Notes: generated by a model not told the origin, from the sequence alone. Positions 1 to 5,877 are shown, numbered from the stretch's first letter. The stretch: 6,444 nt of DNA from Clostridia bacterium (GCA_900769205.1 CAAGFS010000060.1:1-6444), one strand, 5' to 3'. Made by a program: numbers and translations.

Positions 1-43
1 CAATATTGTGACTTATTGCTTCTTTGAGTATCTGTGCGGTCAT
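1..43 (-). CDS. 5' end of an unidentified gene, cut by the window edge
   Basis: Read on the minus strand, an ATG at 43-41 opens a frame of 14 complete codons (MTAQILKEAISHNI) that runs off the left edge without a stop. An AAAGGAG ribosome binding site lies at 50-56, exactly 6 nt before the ATG. A near-consensus promoter at 71-99 would start the transcript about 20 nt upstream of the ATG. This combination makes a real start very likely. The visible residues are too few to name a product, and I do not recognise the family. The gene lies downstream of the terminator at 186-221, so it is probably a separate unit from the channel gene. Confidence 0.7.
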   Translation of the reverse strand, partial: MTAQILKEAISHNI

Positions 44-70
44 AGACGGCTCCTTTCTTGTGATAAGAGA

Positions 71-99
71 ATTATATCAAATCGCACGCCTCGTTTCAA
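71..99 (-). promoter_or_regulatory. Sigma-70/sigma-A-type promoter for the leftward gene at 1-43
   Basis: On the minus strand the -35 box reads TTGAAA (94-99, 5 of 6 consensus) and the -10 box reads TATAAT (71-76, 6 of 6), separated by exactly 17 bp. Transcription would begin near position 64, giving a 5' leader of roughly 20 nt that just holds the AAAGGAG site before the ATG at 43. It is the best promoter match in the window. The short leader leaves no room for a riboswitch, so any regulation would be by a protein at the promoter or upstream of it. Confidence 0.8.
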
Positions 100-185
100 G
101 AGTGAATTGCCATGTTTCCCGTCGCAAAAGTCCACATTCAAACTTGCCTTCCGCCCGATTGCAAGCGTTTTGCTTGTTTGGATAT

Positions 186-221
186 AAAAAACCGAACCGA
201 AGGCTTGCGCATTCGGTTCGG
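186..221 (-). terminator. Intrinsic terminator ending the leftward two-gene unit
   Basis: A perfect 10-bp inverted repeat (192-201 with 212-221, CCGAACCGAA/TTCGGTTCGG) encloses a 10-nt loop. Read on the minus strand it is followed directly by six T residues (186-191) and then an AT-rich stretch. This is the standard Rho-independent layout for leftward transcription. It lies about 110 nt beyond the stop codon of the channel gene at 332 and upstream of the promoter at 71-99, so it separates the two transcription units. On the plus strand the hairpin is not followed by a T-run, so it should act leftward only. Confidence 0.88.
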
Positions 222-285
222 GTGAATATACGTCGAGCCGTGTGGCAAGACGACGCATAAAAGTCGTTTTGTGGGACGGTGCGCG

Positions 286-314
286 GACAAAGCCGTTGGA
301 TAGGACGGTTTGTC
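286..314 (-). other. Possible 3'-UTR hairpin just after the channel gene
   Basis: GACAAA(g)CCG at 286-295 can pair with CGGTTTGTC at 306-314, forming a 9-bp stem with one bulged base and a 10-nt loop. It begins 18 nt beyond the stop codon of the MscS-type gene and precedes the real terminator at 186-221. No T-run follows on either strand, so it is not a terminator itself. It could protect the 3' end of the transcript from degradation or be a chance pairing. Confidence 0.3.
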
Positions 315-331
315 GGCGGTGCGGAGAAGAT

Positions 332-1396
332 TTACAGAACGTCGGTGGGTTGTTCCTCAAGACCTTCCGAGGCCTCTTTTTGTTCCTCGACGAATTGTCT
401 CGATTCTTCTTTTAGAGCCTTTGACGTCTTTATTTTGCTCTTTGAAGGTTGGTTGATAACCACCTGGTCGTAGCTCAGGTCTATACCGTTTGCGACGATA
501 AGTTGACGGTATTCGCGCAACAAATCGCGCTGAACCTGATAGCGGTCTTCTTCCGAGCATTTTGCAACCAGTTTTATGGCAACGTTGCTTGCGCCGTATC
601 CCGAAACGCCCTTGTAGAAGGGACCTTCGACGATTGCGGGGATGTTTTGCGCAAACTCCTGAAGGTGATCTTTGAGCAAAGACTCGACAAACTCGATCGG
701 CACGTCGTAGGGGAACTCGCAGTCCACGACGGCAAGGGAAAGCTCTCTTGACAGGTTGACGACGTTTTTTATATCCGAGTTGTTGATGATTTTGATGTTG
801 CCCGCCATATCAATTATCTTGGTTGCGCGGATGCCGATTTCGGCAACGGTGCCGCGGAAGTCGTCTATCGAAACGATTTCGCCGACGCTGTACTCGTTTT
901 CAAATATTATGAACACGCCCGCGATGATGTCGGCTATCAACGACTGCGCGCCAAGACCTATGATCAGGGTGATTATGCCAACCGATTCCCAAATCGCTTT
1001 TGTGTTGACTCCAAACGCCTGCAACACCAAAAAGATGAGCGTTATGGCTGCTCCGTACTTGATGATGCCGTCAAGAAGCGTCACCACCGTTTTGGCGCGG
1101 TTGCTCTTTTGCATAATCTTTTTGAACACCATACGCAAAAGACTGCTCAACGCAAAAACCACCGCAATCAGCAAGCAACAGTGAATAACTGTTTTTTTGT
1201 GCGCTTGCCAGGACGCCGAAAAGGTGGATATATCCCAGAGATTGTCTTTTGCCCATATTCCGAACGAGCTTTCGGGCAGGGCGGCTTCGAATATCACTCC
1301 CAAAACGAATATGAAGATGATAAGCGCGCAGACGGTGATTATGCCTATCCGCAATATCTTTTTCACAAGGTCTTTTTTGTTTTCTACGTTTTTCAT
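332..1396 (-). CDS. MscS-family small-conductance mechanosensitive ion channel
   Basis: A 354-residue membrane protein. MscS-family channels open when membrane tension rises and release solutes during hypo-osmotic shock. Hydrophobic segments lie at about residues 14-38, 68-90 and 113-165. The third contains the family core: a pore helix ending in GLGAQSLIADIIAG (147-160), followed by VFIIFENEYSVGEIV (161-175), which leads into the cytoplasmic beta domain (about 176-217), and then the alpha/beta vestibule domain to about residue 316. The last roughly 38 residues are charged and rich in Glu, Lys and Gln, and probably a flexible cytoplasmic tail. The length is somewhat above the 286 residues of E. 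coli MscS. The ATG at 1396 has AAGGAG at 1403-1408, 6 nt upstream. The gene follows the 965-residue surface protein gene by 26 nt with no terminator between, so the two are very probably co-transcribed and end at the terminator at 186-221. The family call is firm; the exact paralogue is not assigned. Confidence 0.95.
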   Translation of the reverse strand: MKNVENKKDLVKKILRIGIITVCALIIFIFVLGVIFEAALPESSFGIWAKDNLWDISTFSASWQAHKKTVIHCCLLIAVVFALSSLLRMVFKKIMQKSNRAKTVVTLLDGIIKYGAAITLIFLVLQAFGVNTKAIWESVGIITLIIGLGAQSLIADIIAGVFIIFENEYSVGEIVSIDDFRGTVAEIGIRATKIIDMAGNIKIINNSDIKNVVNLSRELSLAVVDCEFPYDVPIEFVESLLKDHLQEFAQNIPAIVEGPFYKGVSGYGASNVAIKLVAKCSEEDRYQVQRDLLREYRQLIVANGIDLSYDQVVINQPSKSKIKTSKALKEESRQFVEEQKEASEGLEEQPTDVL

Positions 1397-1422
1397 TATG
1401 TTCTCCTTTTCAGGCTTTTTTC

Positions 1423-4320
1423 TTAAAGTGTTATTGCGCGATACAACGTTCCCTTGACCGTGATTTCCTGCGAGATAGTATTGTAATTGGCAATATTGGG
1501 GTTGAAGTATATGACAACCGAGGTTATTTCGGGCGTGCCGTCAAGAACGAGCGTGGGGGAGGTGTCGTATTCGCCTTCGTAGGTGGTAAACTCGTAATCC
1601 ACTCCGTTGACGCTCACCTTGTTTTGCAAATATCCGCCGTATTCGGTGATTGTAAACATGAGAGTGGTCTGCGTTTCGGAAGGCGACGTTTCCACCATTC
1701 CGTACGTGTCGGAGAAGGTTATTCCGCCCGAAGGCATTTCGGTGTACATCGTGTAGCTGACGCCGCCATAATCGAACATCGTATAGTACAGGAAATAGTA
1801 GCTTTTGAGCGGAACGTTTTCCAACACGGCGTATTTATCCCGTCCGATGACGTCGTGTTTGTCTTCCATAACCATACCGTCGCCGGTGTCCGTAAGGCTG
1901 TAAACGAAAGCGTTGTAGTACACGTTTTCATTGCTGCATTCAAAATTGATTTGGCGATATATGTTTATCGTTCCGTCGTCGTTGTAGGTGACGAGCGCGT
2001 CTCCCGGATTGGTGCAGTGCATCATAGAAGGAGCGGTGTAGTTTTCCTGCGCGGACGTCTTTGAAATCGTATAGGTGTAGCTTGCCCACACCTGACCTTC
2101 CTTGTTTTTGACGTTGACGTAAAGCGTGTCGTCTTCGGAAGCCGATATGCTGTCGAAAGAGCAATAGCCTTCGGAAACGGGCACCGTTTGGTTGACGGCG
2201 GATTGAGAATCCGTTATCACCACGTCGTAGCTGTTCGGCATAGTCGCCTCGAACGTGACGGTGACGGGCACCGTGCTTCCGCTTCCCGAAACGTCCGCGC
2301 TGACTTTCGTCACCGCAAAGCGATAGCGCATCTCGAAGTCAAGTCGGTTTGTTGCAATCGAGCGAAGTCCGCCGCCCGAAGTGTAGTCTTCAAAAGACAG
2401 CGTACCCGACACGGTCACGTCGCCGAGTTCTCCTTCGATTGAGTCAAGGACAATCGTGCCTTTTTCGGACAACCCGTCAACGGACTGATGATATATGTTT
2501 TCGCCGTCGTTTATTTCAAGATTGAGGCTTGTGTATGCGTATTCGTAAATCATGTCGCAGGTGTAGGCAATCGTGAAATACGCGCCGTCGAATTTGGCGT
2601 CGGACAAGGTGAGTTTCGGCACGCAGAAAGCCACGTTTTCCGTGTCGTATCTTGCGTATTCGTATTCCCCGTCCAAAAACTCGGCGCAATCGAAATAAAC
2701 GAGTCCGAGCTCGTCAAGCCCTTCGCAATCGTAGATTGCAATCTCCGTAGGTTCCGTGCCGCGGTATTCTCCCAAAACCGCTCCCGAGCCGCTTATGACC
2801 TGCACTTTGTAGTAGGTATCGGCGTTTTCGCATTGGAAAGACGGATTTATCGAAACGGTGACGTAGCCGTCACAATAGGTCACAATCGCTTGCGAAGGCG
2901 ACACCTTGTCGTAAACTCCCGTGAAGTCCTGATTGACGCCAAAGGCTTTGACGTCGCTTTCGTACACGACGGTTTCAACGTCGTCTTCGAGTGTGTAAAC
3001 GACGTATTTGTACTCGGACAATCCGAAGCAAGCGCCGCAGTCGATGGAAAAAGTCATCTGCTCTGCGTCGATCGTCAGATCGGCGTCCGCTCTCTCGACA
3101 AGAACGTTTCCGTCCGAATTGAACTGCGCAACGTATGCGCCCAACGTCACGGAATCGTCAAGCGACGAGAGTCTGCCTTCCACGGATATTCCGTTGAAGA
3201 CGCAGTCGTAGGTTTCGGAGTCTTGTTCGACTTCAAACGCCGCTTTTTCTATCGGCTTTTGCACAACCCAATCTTCGGGCAGGTCAACGTAAAGGGGATG
3301 CGACAACAAAAACGTCGGGTTGTGTTCGGCGTTTTCGCCCACGACGTACAAAAACAAGTCCTTGCAGACTATGCCCGAAGCAACGCCTTTGAAAAAGTTG
3401 TCGTCGCCGGGTTGTCCGACGGTGAGAAGCACGTCCTGCATATTGGTGGGATCGGATTGTTGAGCGTCGCAAACGTAAAAACACGTCGTTGGATAGGCGC
3501 GTTCGCAATCGGAAAGATAAACGGAATATTCCAAAACGGCGGTTTTGGTCTGTTCGTCAAGGCGCACGAGCGTATTCAGCTCGTCAAAAACGCACGTAGG
3601 ATCGCCGGACGCCGACGTCGTCAGAGTTTGAGAATAGTATTCGGATTGATTGTCATACTTAGGGTTGGTGCAAAAAATCTTGTAAGTGAAGGATGCTCCG
3701 GGTTCGAGTCCCGTGAGAAGATAGGTGTGCAGTCCGCTTTTCAACGCAATGCTTCGCGTGCCGTCCGCACCGTCGTACTCTATGCGGAAATCTTCCGCGC
3801 TAAGCCCCGTTGCCACTTCTTCGTTGGCGATAAAATCGTCGATATTCAGCGTAAGAGCAACGTAATCTACGCCGACGAAGGTGTTGATATAATTGCCGAG
3901 ATTGACGAAAAGCCCCACGATAGACACCGCAAGCACCACCACCGCCACCACGACTGCGGAAGCACCTATGGCACTGCCCGCGGACGCGCTGGCAGAAGCG
4001 CTTGCGGAAGCAGACGACGTTGCGACGTGCGCTTGCGTCTGTGCCTGCGTATTGTTGATTTTGTCGATCTGTTGCTTGAGTTTTTTATCGCCCGAGTCCG
4101 CCTTTCTTTCCGCTTTGGCTTTTGCGCTCGCTTTGTTTTTGGCATCGGCGGTTTTGTCGGGGGCTTCGGTGTCGTCGAAGGATTCTTTCACCGAATCGGT
4201 TTCCAAGGGAGATTTTGCAGTTTCAAAAGTGTCGTATCTTTCTGCGGGGAAGGGCTTGTATTCGTTGAAACCGTGGTATTGCTCAACGCTGAAAAACTCG
4301 CCGGAATCAACCGTTTTCAT
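1423..4320 (-). CDS. Large single-pass membrane-anchored protein with repeated beta-rich extracellular modules
   Basis: A 965-residue protein I do not recognise as a named family. Residues 1-115 are hydrophilic: an acidic start, an Ala/Lys-rich charged stretch (about 55-88), a Gln/Thr-rich piece, and a Ser-Ala alternating tract (101-114). One strong membrane segment follows (about 118-148, with the core AVVVAVVVLAVSIVGLFV). No cleavable signal peptide, LPXTG motif or C-terminal membrane segment is seen, so an inside N-terminus with the remaining ~815 residues outside is inferred. That part is acidic and rich in Tyr, Thr, Val, Gly and Asp. It appears to form about eight modules of 85-110 residues; the first (151-236) has a fibronectin type III-like 'YLLTGLEPGASFTYKIF' strand pattern. 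All 18 cysteines lie after residue 216. AAAAGGAG precedes the ATG by 11 nt, a rather long spacing; no alternative in-frame start fits better. It is the first gene of a unit with the MscS-type channel. Adhesion, cell-envelope sensing or scaffolding are possible roles, but none is shown. Confidence 0.88.
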   Translation of the reverse strand: MKTVDSGEFFSVEQYHGFNEYKPFPAERYDTFETAKSPLETDSVKESFDDTEAPDKTADAKNKASAKAKAERKADSGDKKLKQQIDKINNTQAQTQAHVATSSASASASASASAGSAIGASAVVVAVVVLAVSIVGLFVNLGNYINTFVGVDYVALTLNIDDFIANEEVATGLSAEDFRIEYDGADGTRSIALKSGLHTYLLTGLEPGASFTYKIFCTNPKYDNQSEYYSQTLTTSASGDPTCVFDELNTLVRLDEQTKTAVLEYSVYLSDCERAYPTTCFYVCDAQQSDPTNMQDVLLTVGQPGDDNFFKGVASGIVCKDLFLYVVGENAEHNPTFLLSHPLYVDLPEDWVVQKPIEKAAFEVEQDSETYDCVFNGISVEGRLSSLDDSVTLGAYVAQFNSDGNVLVERADADLTIDAEQMTFSIDCGACFGLSEYKYVVYTLEDDVETVVYESDVKAFGVNQDFTGVYDKVSPSQAIVTYCDGYVTVSINPSFQCENADTYYKVQVISGSGAVLGEYRGTEPTEIAIYDCEGLDELGLVYFDCAEFLDGEYEYARYDTENVAFCVPKLTLSDAKFDGAYFTIAYTCDMIYEYAYTSLNLEINDGENIYHQSVDGLSEKGTIVLDSIEGELGDVTVSGTLSFEDYTSGGGLRSIATNRLDFEMRYRFAVTKVSADVSGSGSTVPVTVTFEATMPNSYDVVITDSQSAVNQTVPVSEGYCSFDSISASEDDTLYVNVKNKEGQVWASYTYTISKTSAQENYTAPSMMHCTNPGDALVTYNDDGTINIYRQINFECSNENVYYNAFVYSLTDTGDGMVMEDKHDVIGRDKYAVLENVPLKSYYFLYYTMFDYGGVSYTMYTEMPSGGITFSDTYGMVETSPSETQTTLMFTITEYGGYLQNKVSVNGVDYEFTTYEGEYDTSPTLVLDGTPEITSVVIYFNPNIANYNTISQEITVKGTLYRAITL
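3970..4020 (-). repeat. Ser-Ala dipeptide low-complexity tract in the surface protein
   Basis: This stretch encodes residues 101-117 of the 965-residue protein, where Ser and Ala alternate about six times directly before the membrane segment. The codons vary: Ser is TCG, TCT, TCC, AGC or AGT, and Ala is GCT, GCA, GCC or GCG. The peptide pattern is therefore kept without an exact DNA repeat. It probably forms a flexible juxtamembrane linker on the cytoplasmic side. Confidence 0.7.
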
Positions 4321-4331
4321 AACCGCTACGT

Positions 4332-4339
4332 CTCCTTTT
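4332..4339 (-). promoter_or_regulatory. Ribosome binding site of the surface protein gene, long spacing
   Basis: Read leftward, AAAAGGAG is followed by 11 nt and then the ATG at 4320. The usual spacing in this window is 5-6 nt. There is no in-frame ATG, GTG or TTG between the site and the ATG, so the annotated start stands, perhaps with reduced translation efficiency. Confidence 0.65.
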
Positions 4340-4394
4340 CGTCATCTTTTGCACCGTTTCAATTTGAATAACAAATATAATACAGTATGTAAAT

Positions 4395-4422
4395 CATATA
4401 ACACGTATATTGAAAAAGTCAA
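4395..4422 (-). promoter_or_regulatory. Candidate promoter for the surface protein / MscS unit
   Basis: On the minus strand a -35 box TTGACT (4417-4422, 5 of 6) is followed after 16 bp by TATATG (4395-4400, 4 of 6). A TG motif one base upstream of the -10 gives an extended -10 element. Transcription would start near 4388, leaving a leader of about 68 nt before the ATG at 4320. The surrounding DNA is very AT-rich. Other weak hexamers nearby mean the exact position is not certain. Confidence 0.5.
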
Positions 4423-4443
4423 CAAAATCAACGCGCGTGGGGA

Positions 4444-4471
4444 TTTGCATCAAACGGATTTTATTTATACT
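4444..4471 (+). promoter_or_regulatory. Weak alternative rightward promoter
   Basis: TTTGCA (4444-4449, 4 of 6) and TATACT (4466-4471, 5 of 6) are separated by 16 bp on the plus strand. If used, it would give the flavoprotein mRNA a leader of about 149 nt. That leader would still lack a ribosome binding site next to the ATG at 4627, so this candidate alone does not explain how the gene is translated. Confidence 0.25.
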
Positions 4472-4537
4472 GACGAAAAAACGCATATATCGCACGCAAC
4501 GGGTGTATTTTGCGGCAAGCGCTTTGCGATGACGAAC

Positions 4538-4573
4538 GGAGATTGAAACGGAGAAAACGCGGGAGCGGACGAA
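4538..4573 (+). repeat. Three GGAG words at 12-bp spacing
   Basis: GGAG occurs at 4538-4541, 4550-4553 and 4562-4565, each exactly 12 bp from the next, within a purine-rich stretch. The flanking bases are only partly alike, so this is a degenerate tandem pattern at best. None of the three words is placed to serve a start codon of a credible gene. It could be a binding site array for a regulator or chance. Confidence 0.2.
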
Positions 4574-4591
4574 AGGCGTTGCGAAAAGAAA

Positions 4592-4620
4592 TTGCATTAT
4601 TGACCGCGCTGTGATAAAAT
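4592..4620 (+). promoter_or_regulatory. Extended -10 promoter abutting the flavoprotein start codon
   Basis: TTGCAT (4592-4597) is followed by 17 bp and then TAAAAT (4615-4620, 5 of 6 to TATAAT), preceded by TGA (4612-4614), which forms an extended -10. The -35 box matches consensus only in its first three bases. The usual distance from the -10 box to the start of transcription is about 7 nt, which places the first base of the RNA at or within a base or two of the ATG at 4627. This predicts a leaderless or almost leaderless mRNA. Confidence 0.5.
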
Positions 4621-4626
4621 AAAAAT

Positions 4627-5829
4627 ATGAGTACGAAAAAATATGACGTTATCATCATCGGCGGGGGAGCGGGCGGATTGTTTCTTGCTTCCCAACTGCC
4701 ACCGAGCCTTGACGTTGCGATTCTGGAAAGCAACGACCGCGTCGGCAAAAAACTGCTTGCGACGGGCAACGGCAAGTGCAATCTGACAAATCTCGATATG
4801 AACATCGTGCATTACAACAAGCCGGGGTTCGTGGAAGATTTTCTTGACAGATTCGACGCGCACGACACCATTGCGAGTTTTGAAAAAATGGGGCTTCTCA
4901 CCAAAGTCGTTGACAAAAGGGTGTACCCGTACAGCGAGTGCGCGTCGGGCGTGCTCGACGTGTTGAGAAAGGCGGTCGAGAGAAACGGCGCCCAAGTGCT
5001 TTGCTCACACACCGTCAATTTTATCGAGAGTTTCAACGACAGGTTTACGGTGAGCGGAGTGGTCAGGTGCGATTCGAAGCCGAACGAGTCCTTTGCGTAC
5101 GAAGCGGACAACGTGGTGCTTGCCACGGGTTCGCCCGCAACGTTCGGAAGGGACAGTAAGTCCTTGTTCACGGGGCTCGGACATACGGAGCGCGCTTTCG
5201 TGCCGTCTCTCGTGCCCATAAAGACCAACAAAGAACCGCTCAAATCTTTGCAGGGCGTAAGAGTCAAGGCGGGCGTCCGCATAGGCTATCGCTACGAAGT
5301 GGGCGAAGTGCTTTTCAAAGATTTCGGCGTGAGCGGAATTGCGGTGTTCAATCTTTCAAGCGAGATTGCAAGGGGCAGAGCAAAGGTCGGAGATATGCTG
5401 ACGATAGACTTTATGCCCGAGTATTCCAAAGCGGAAGTCGAAGATATTTTGCGCAAGCGCGACAACAATCTCACCGTGGGCGAATTGCTTGCGGGCACTT
5501 TCCATTCAAAGGTGCAGGAGCGTATAATATGGGCGAGCGGTTGCGACGTGCAGGACAAAGCCGCAGGCAAGATAGGCGCAATCGCAAACGCGATAAAGAA
5601 CTATCGCTTTACGATAGAAGGGCTTGCGGACTCGTCGCTTGCACAGGTTATGTCGGGCGGGCTGAACGTCAGAGAGTTCGACCAAAATCTTATGTCGCTC
5701 AAAGTGAAAAACGCTTATGCAATCGGCGAAGCGCTTGACGTCGACGGAGATTGCGGCGGATACAATCTGCAATGGGCTTTTTCAAGCGCAAAAGCGGCGG
5801 CTGTTGCAATCGCAAAAAACTGCTTGTGA
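4627..5829 (+). CDS. HI0933/YhiN/BaiN-family NAD(P)/FAD-dependent oxidoreductase
   Basis: A 400-residue soluble flavoprotein. Residues 5-20 form the FAD-binding Rossmann motif (DVIIIGGGAGG), followed by the acidic ribose-binding end of strand 2 (ILESNDRVGKK, 32-42). The family hallmark TGNGKCNLTN is at 46-55 and YPYSECASGVLDVL at 100-113. VVLATGSPA (163-171) is the second FAD contact strand. LFKDFGVSG (229-237) is the variant of the family's LFTxxGxSG motif, and the C-terminal FAD-binding signature AIGEALDVDGDCGGYNLQWAFSSA spans 365-388. The length is typical. Family members include YhiN of E. coli and BaiN, a bile acid-modifying reductase from Clostridium; the substrate of this one cannot be told from sequence. 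An in-frame TAA at 4615-4617 rules out an upstream start, and the next Met (residue 58) lies beyond the FAD motif, so the ATG at 4627 is secure even though no Shine-Dalgarno sequence precedes it. The cyclophilin gene follows after 48 nt. Confidence 0.95.
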   Translation: MSTKKYDVIIIGGGAGGLFLASQLPPSLDVAILESNDRVGKKLLATGNGKCNLTNLDMNIVHYNKPGFVEDFLDRFDAHDTIASFEKMGLLTKVVDKRVYPYSECASGVLDVLRKAVERNGAQVLCSHTVNFIESFNDRFTVSGVVRCDSKPNESFAYEADNVVLATGSPATFGRDSKSLFTGLGHTERAFVPSLVPIKTNKEPLKSLQGVRVKAGVRIGYRYEVGEVLFKDFGVSGIAVFNLSSEIARGRAKVGDMLTIDFMPEYSKAEVEDILRKRDNNLTVGELLAGTFHSKVQERIIWASGCDVQDKAAGKIGAIANAIKNYRFTIEGLADSSLAQVMSGGLNVREFDQNLMSLKVKNAYAIGEALDVDGDCGGYNLQWAFSSAKAAAVAIAKNCL

Positions 5830-5836
5830 CAAAAAA

Positions 5837-5852
5837 GCGCGTTTATGCGCGC
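5837..5852 (-). other. Small GC-rich hairpin between the flavoprotein and cyclophilin genes
   Basis: GCGCG (5837-5841) pairs with CGCGC (5848-5852) around the loop TTTATG. The hairpin is preceded by six A residues (5831-5836) and followed by five. On the minus strand it is followed by six T residues and resembles a short intrinsic terminator. On the plus strand no T-run follows, so it should not stop transcription from the flavoprotein gene into the cyclophilin gene. With only 5 bp the stem is weak for a terminator. It may be an RNA processing or stability element, or block antisense transcription. Confidence 0.4.
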
Positions 5853-5865
5853 AAAAACGATAAAT

Positions 5866-5872
5866 AAAGGAG
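5866..5872 (+). promoter_or_regulatory. Ribosome binding site that sets the cyclophilin start
   Basis: AAAGGAG ends 5 nt before the ATG at 5878. An upstream in-frame ATG at 5845 lies in the loop of the hairpin and has no ribosome binding site, so the start at 5878 is chosen. The 11 extra residues that the earlier ATG would add do not resemble cyclophilin sequence. Confidence 0.88.
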
Positions 5873-5877
5873 CGATT

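Larger units (their letters stand above)
4321..4626. other. Divergent intergenic region (306 bp)
   Basis: This is the longest gene-free stretch in the window and lies between two divergently transcribed genes. It holds a candidate leftward promoter (4395-4422), a candidate rightward promoter directly before the flavoprotein gene (4592-4620), a weaker rightward candidate (4444-4471), an 8-bp palindrome AAGCGCTT (4517-4524), and three GGAG words spaced 12 bp apart (4538-4565). The left half (about 4360-4425) is markedly AT-rich, as expected for a promoter. I see no credible small gene, tRNA or riboswitch here; a longer frame crossing from the coding region on the left is an antisense shadow. 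Confidence 0.75.

Noticed and set aside
162..176. Small hairpin CAAGC-GTTTT-GCTTG next to the terminator
   Set aside because: It has only 5 bp and a short T-run on the plus strand, with no plus-strand gene upstream to terminate. It is most likely chance.
24..260. A 78-codon plus-strand frame, and an overlapping minus-strand frame at 40-360, in the left intergenic region
   Set aside because: They overlap the leftward promoter, ribosome binding site and terminator, have no plausible ribosome binding site of their own, and give Arg/Ser-rich translations without any recognisable feature.
250..267. Possible second terminator hairpin ACGAC/GTCGT
   Set aside because: The stem is only 5 bp with an 8-nt loop, no good T-run follows on the minus strand, and a far stronger terminator lies at 186-221.
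3699..3713. CGGGTTCGAGTCCCG, which looks like a tRNA T-arm (B box)
   Set aside because: No acceptor stem, D-arm or anticodon arm can be formed at the right distances on either strand. The sequence encodes the Gly-Leu-Glu-Pro-Gly turn of the fibronectin-like module of the surface protein.
2488..4371. A 627-codon open frame on the plus strand, antisense to the surface protein gene
   Set aside because: It lies almost wholly opposite a gene with a clear membrane helix and modular protein. Its translation is rich in Arg, His, Val and Phe with no recognisable domain, and it has no ribosome binding site. It arises from codon bias of the opposite strand.
4529..4546. Five-codon upstream open frame (ATG to TGA) before the flavoprotein gene
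   Set aside because: It has no ribosome binding site and no regulatory peptide character, and it would not be transcribed at all if the promoter at 4592-4620 is used.
5845..5877. Earlier in-frame ATG for the cyclophilin at 5845
   Set aside because: It lies in the loop of a hairpin with no ribosome binding site. The ATG at 5878 has AAAGGAG 5 nt upstream and begins where cyclophilin-like sequence begins.
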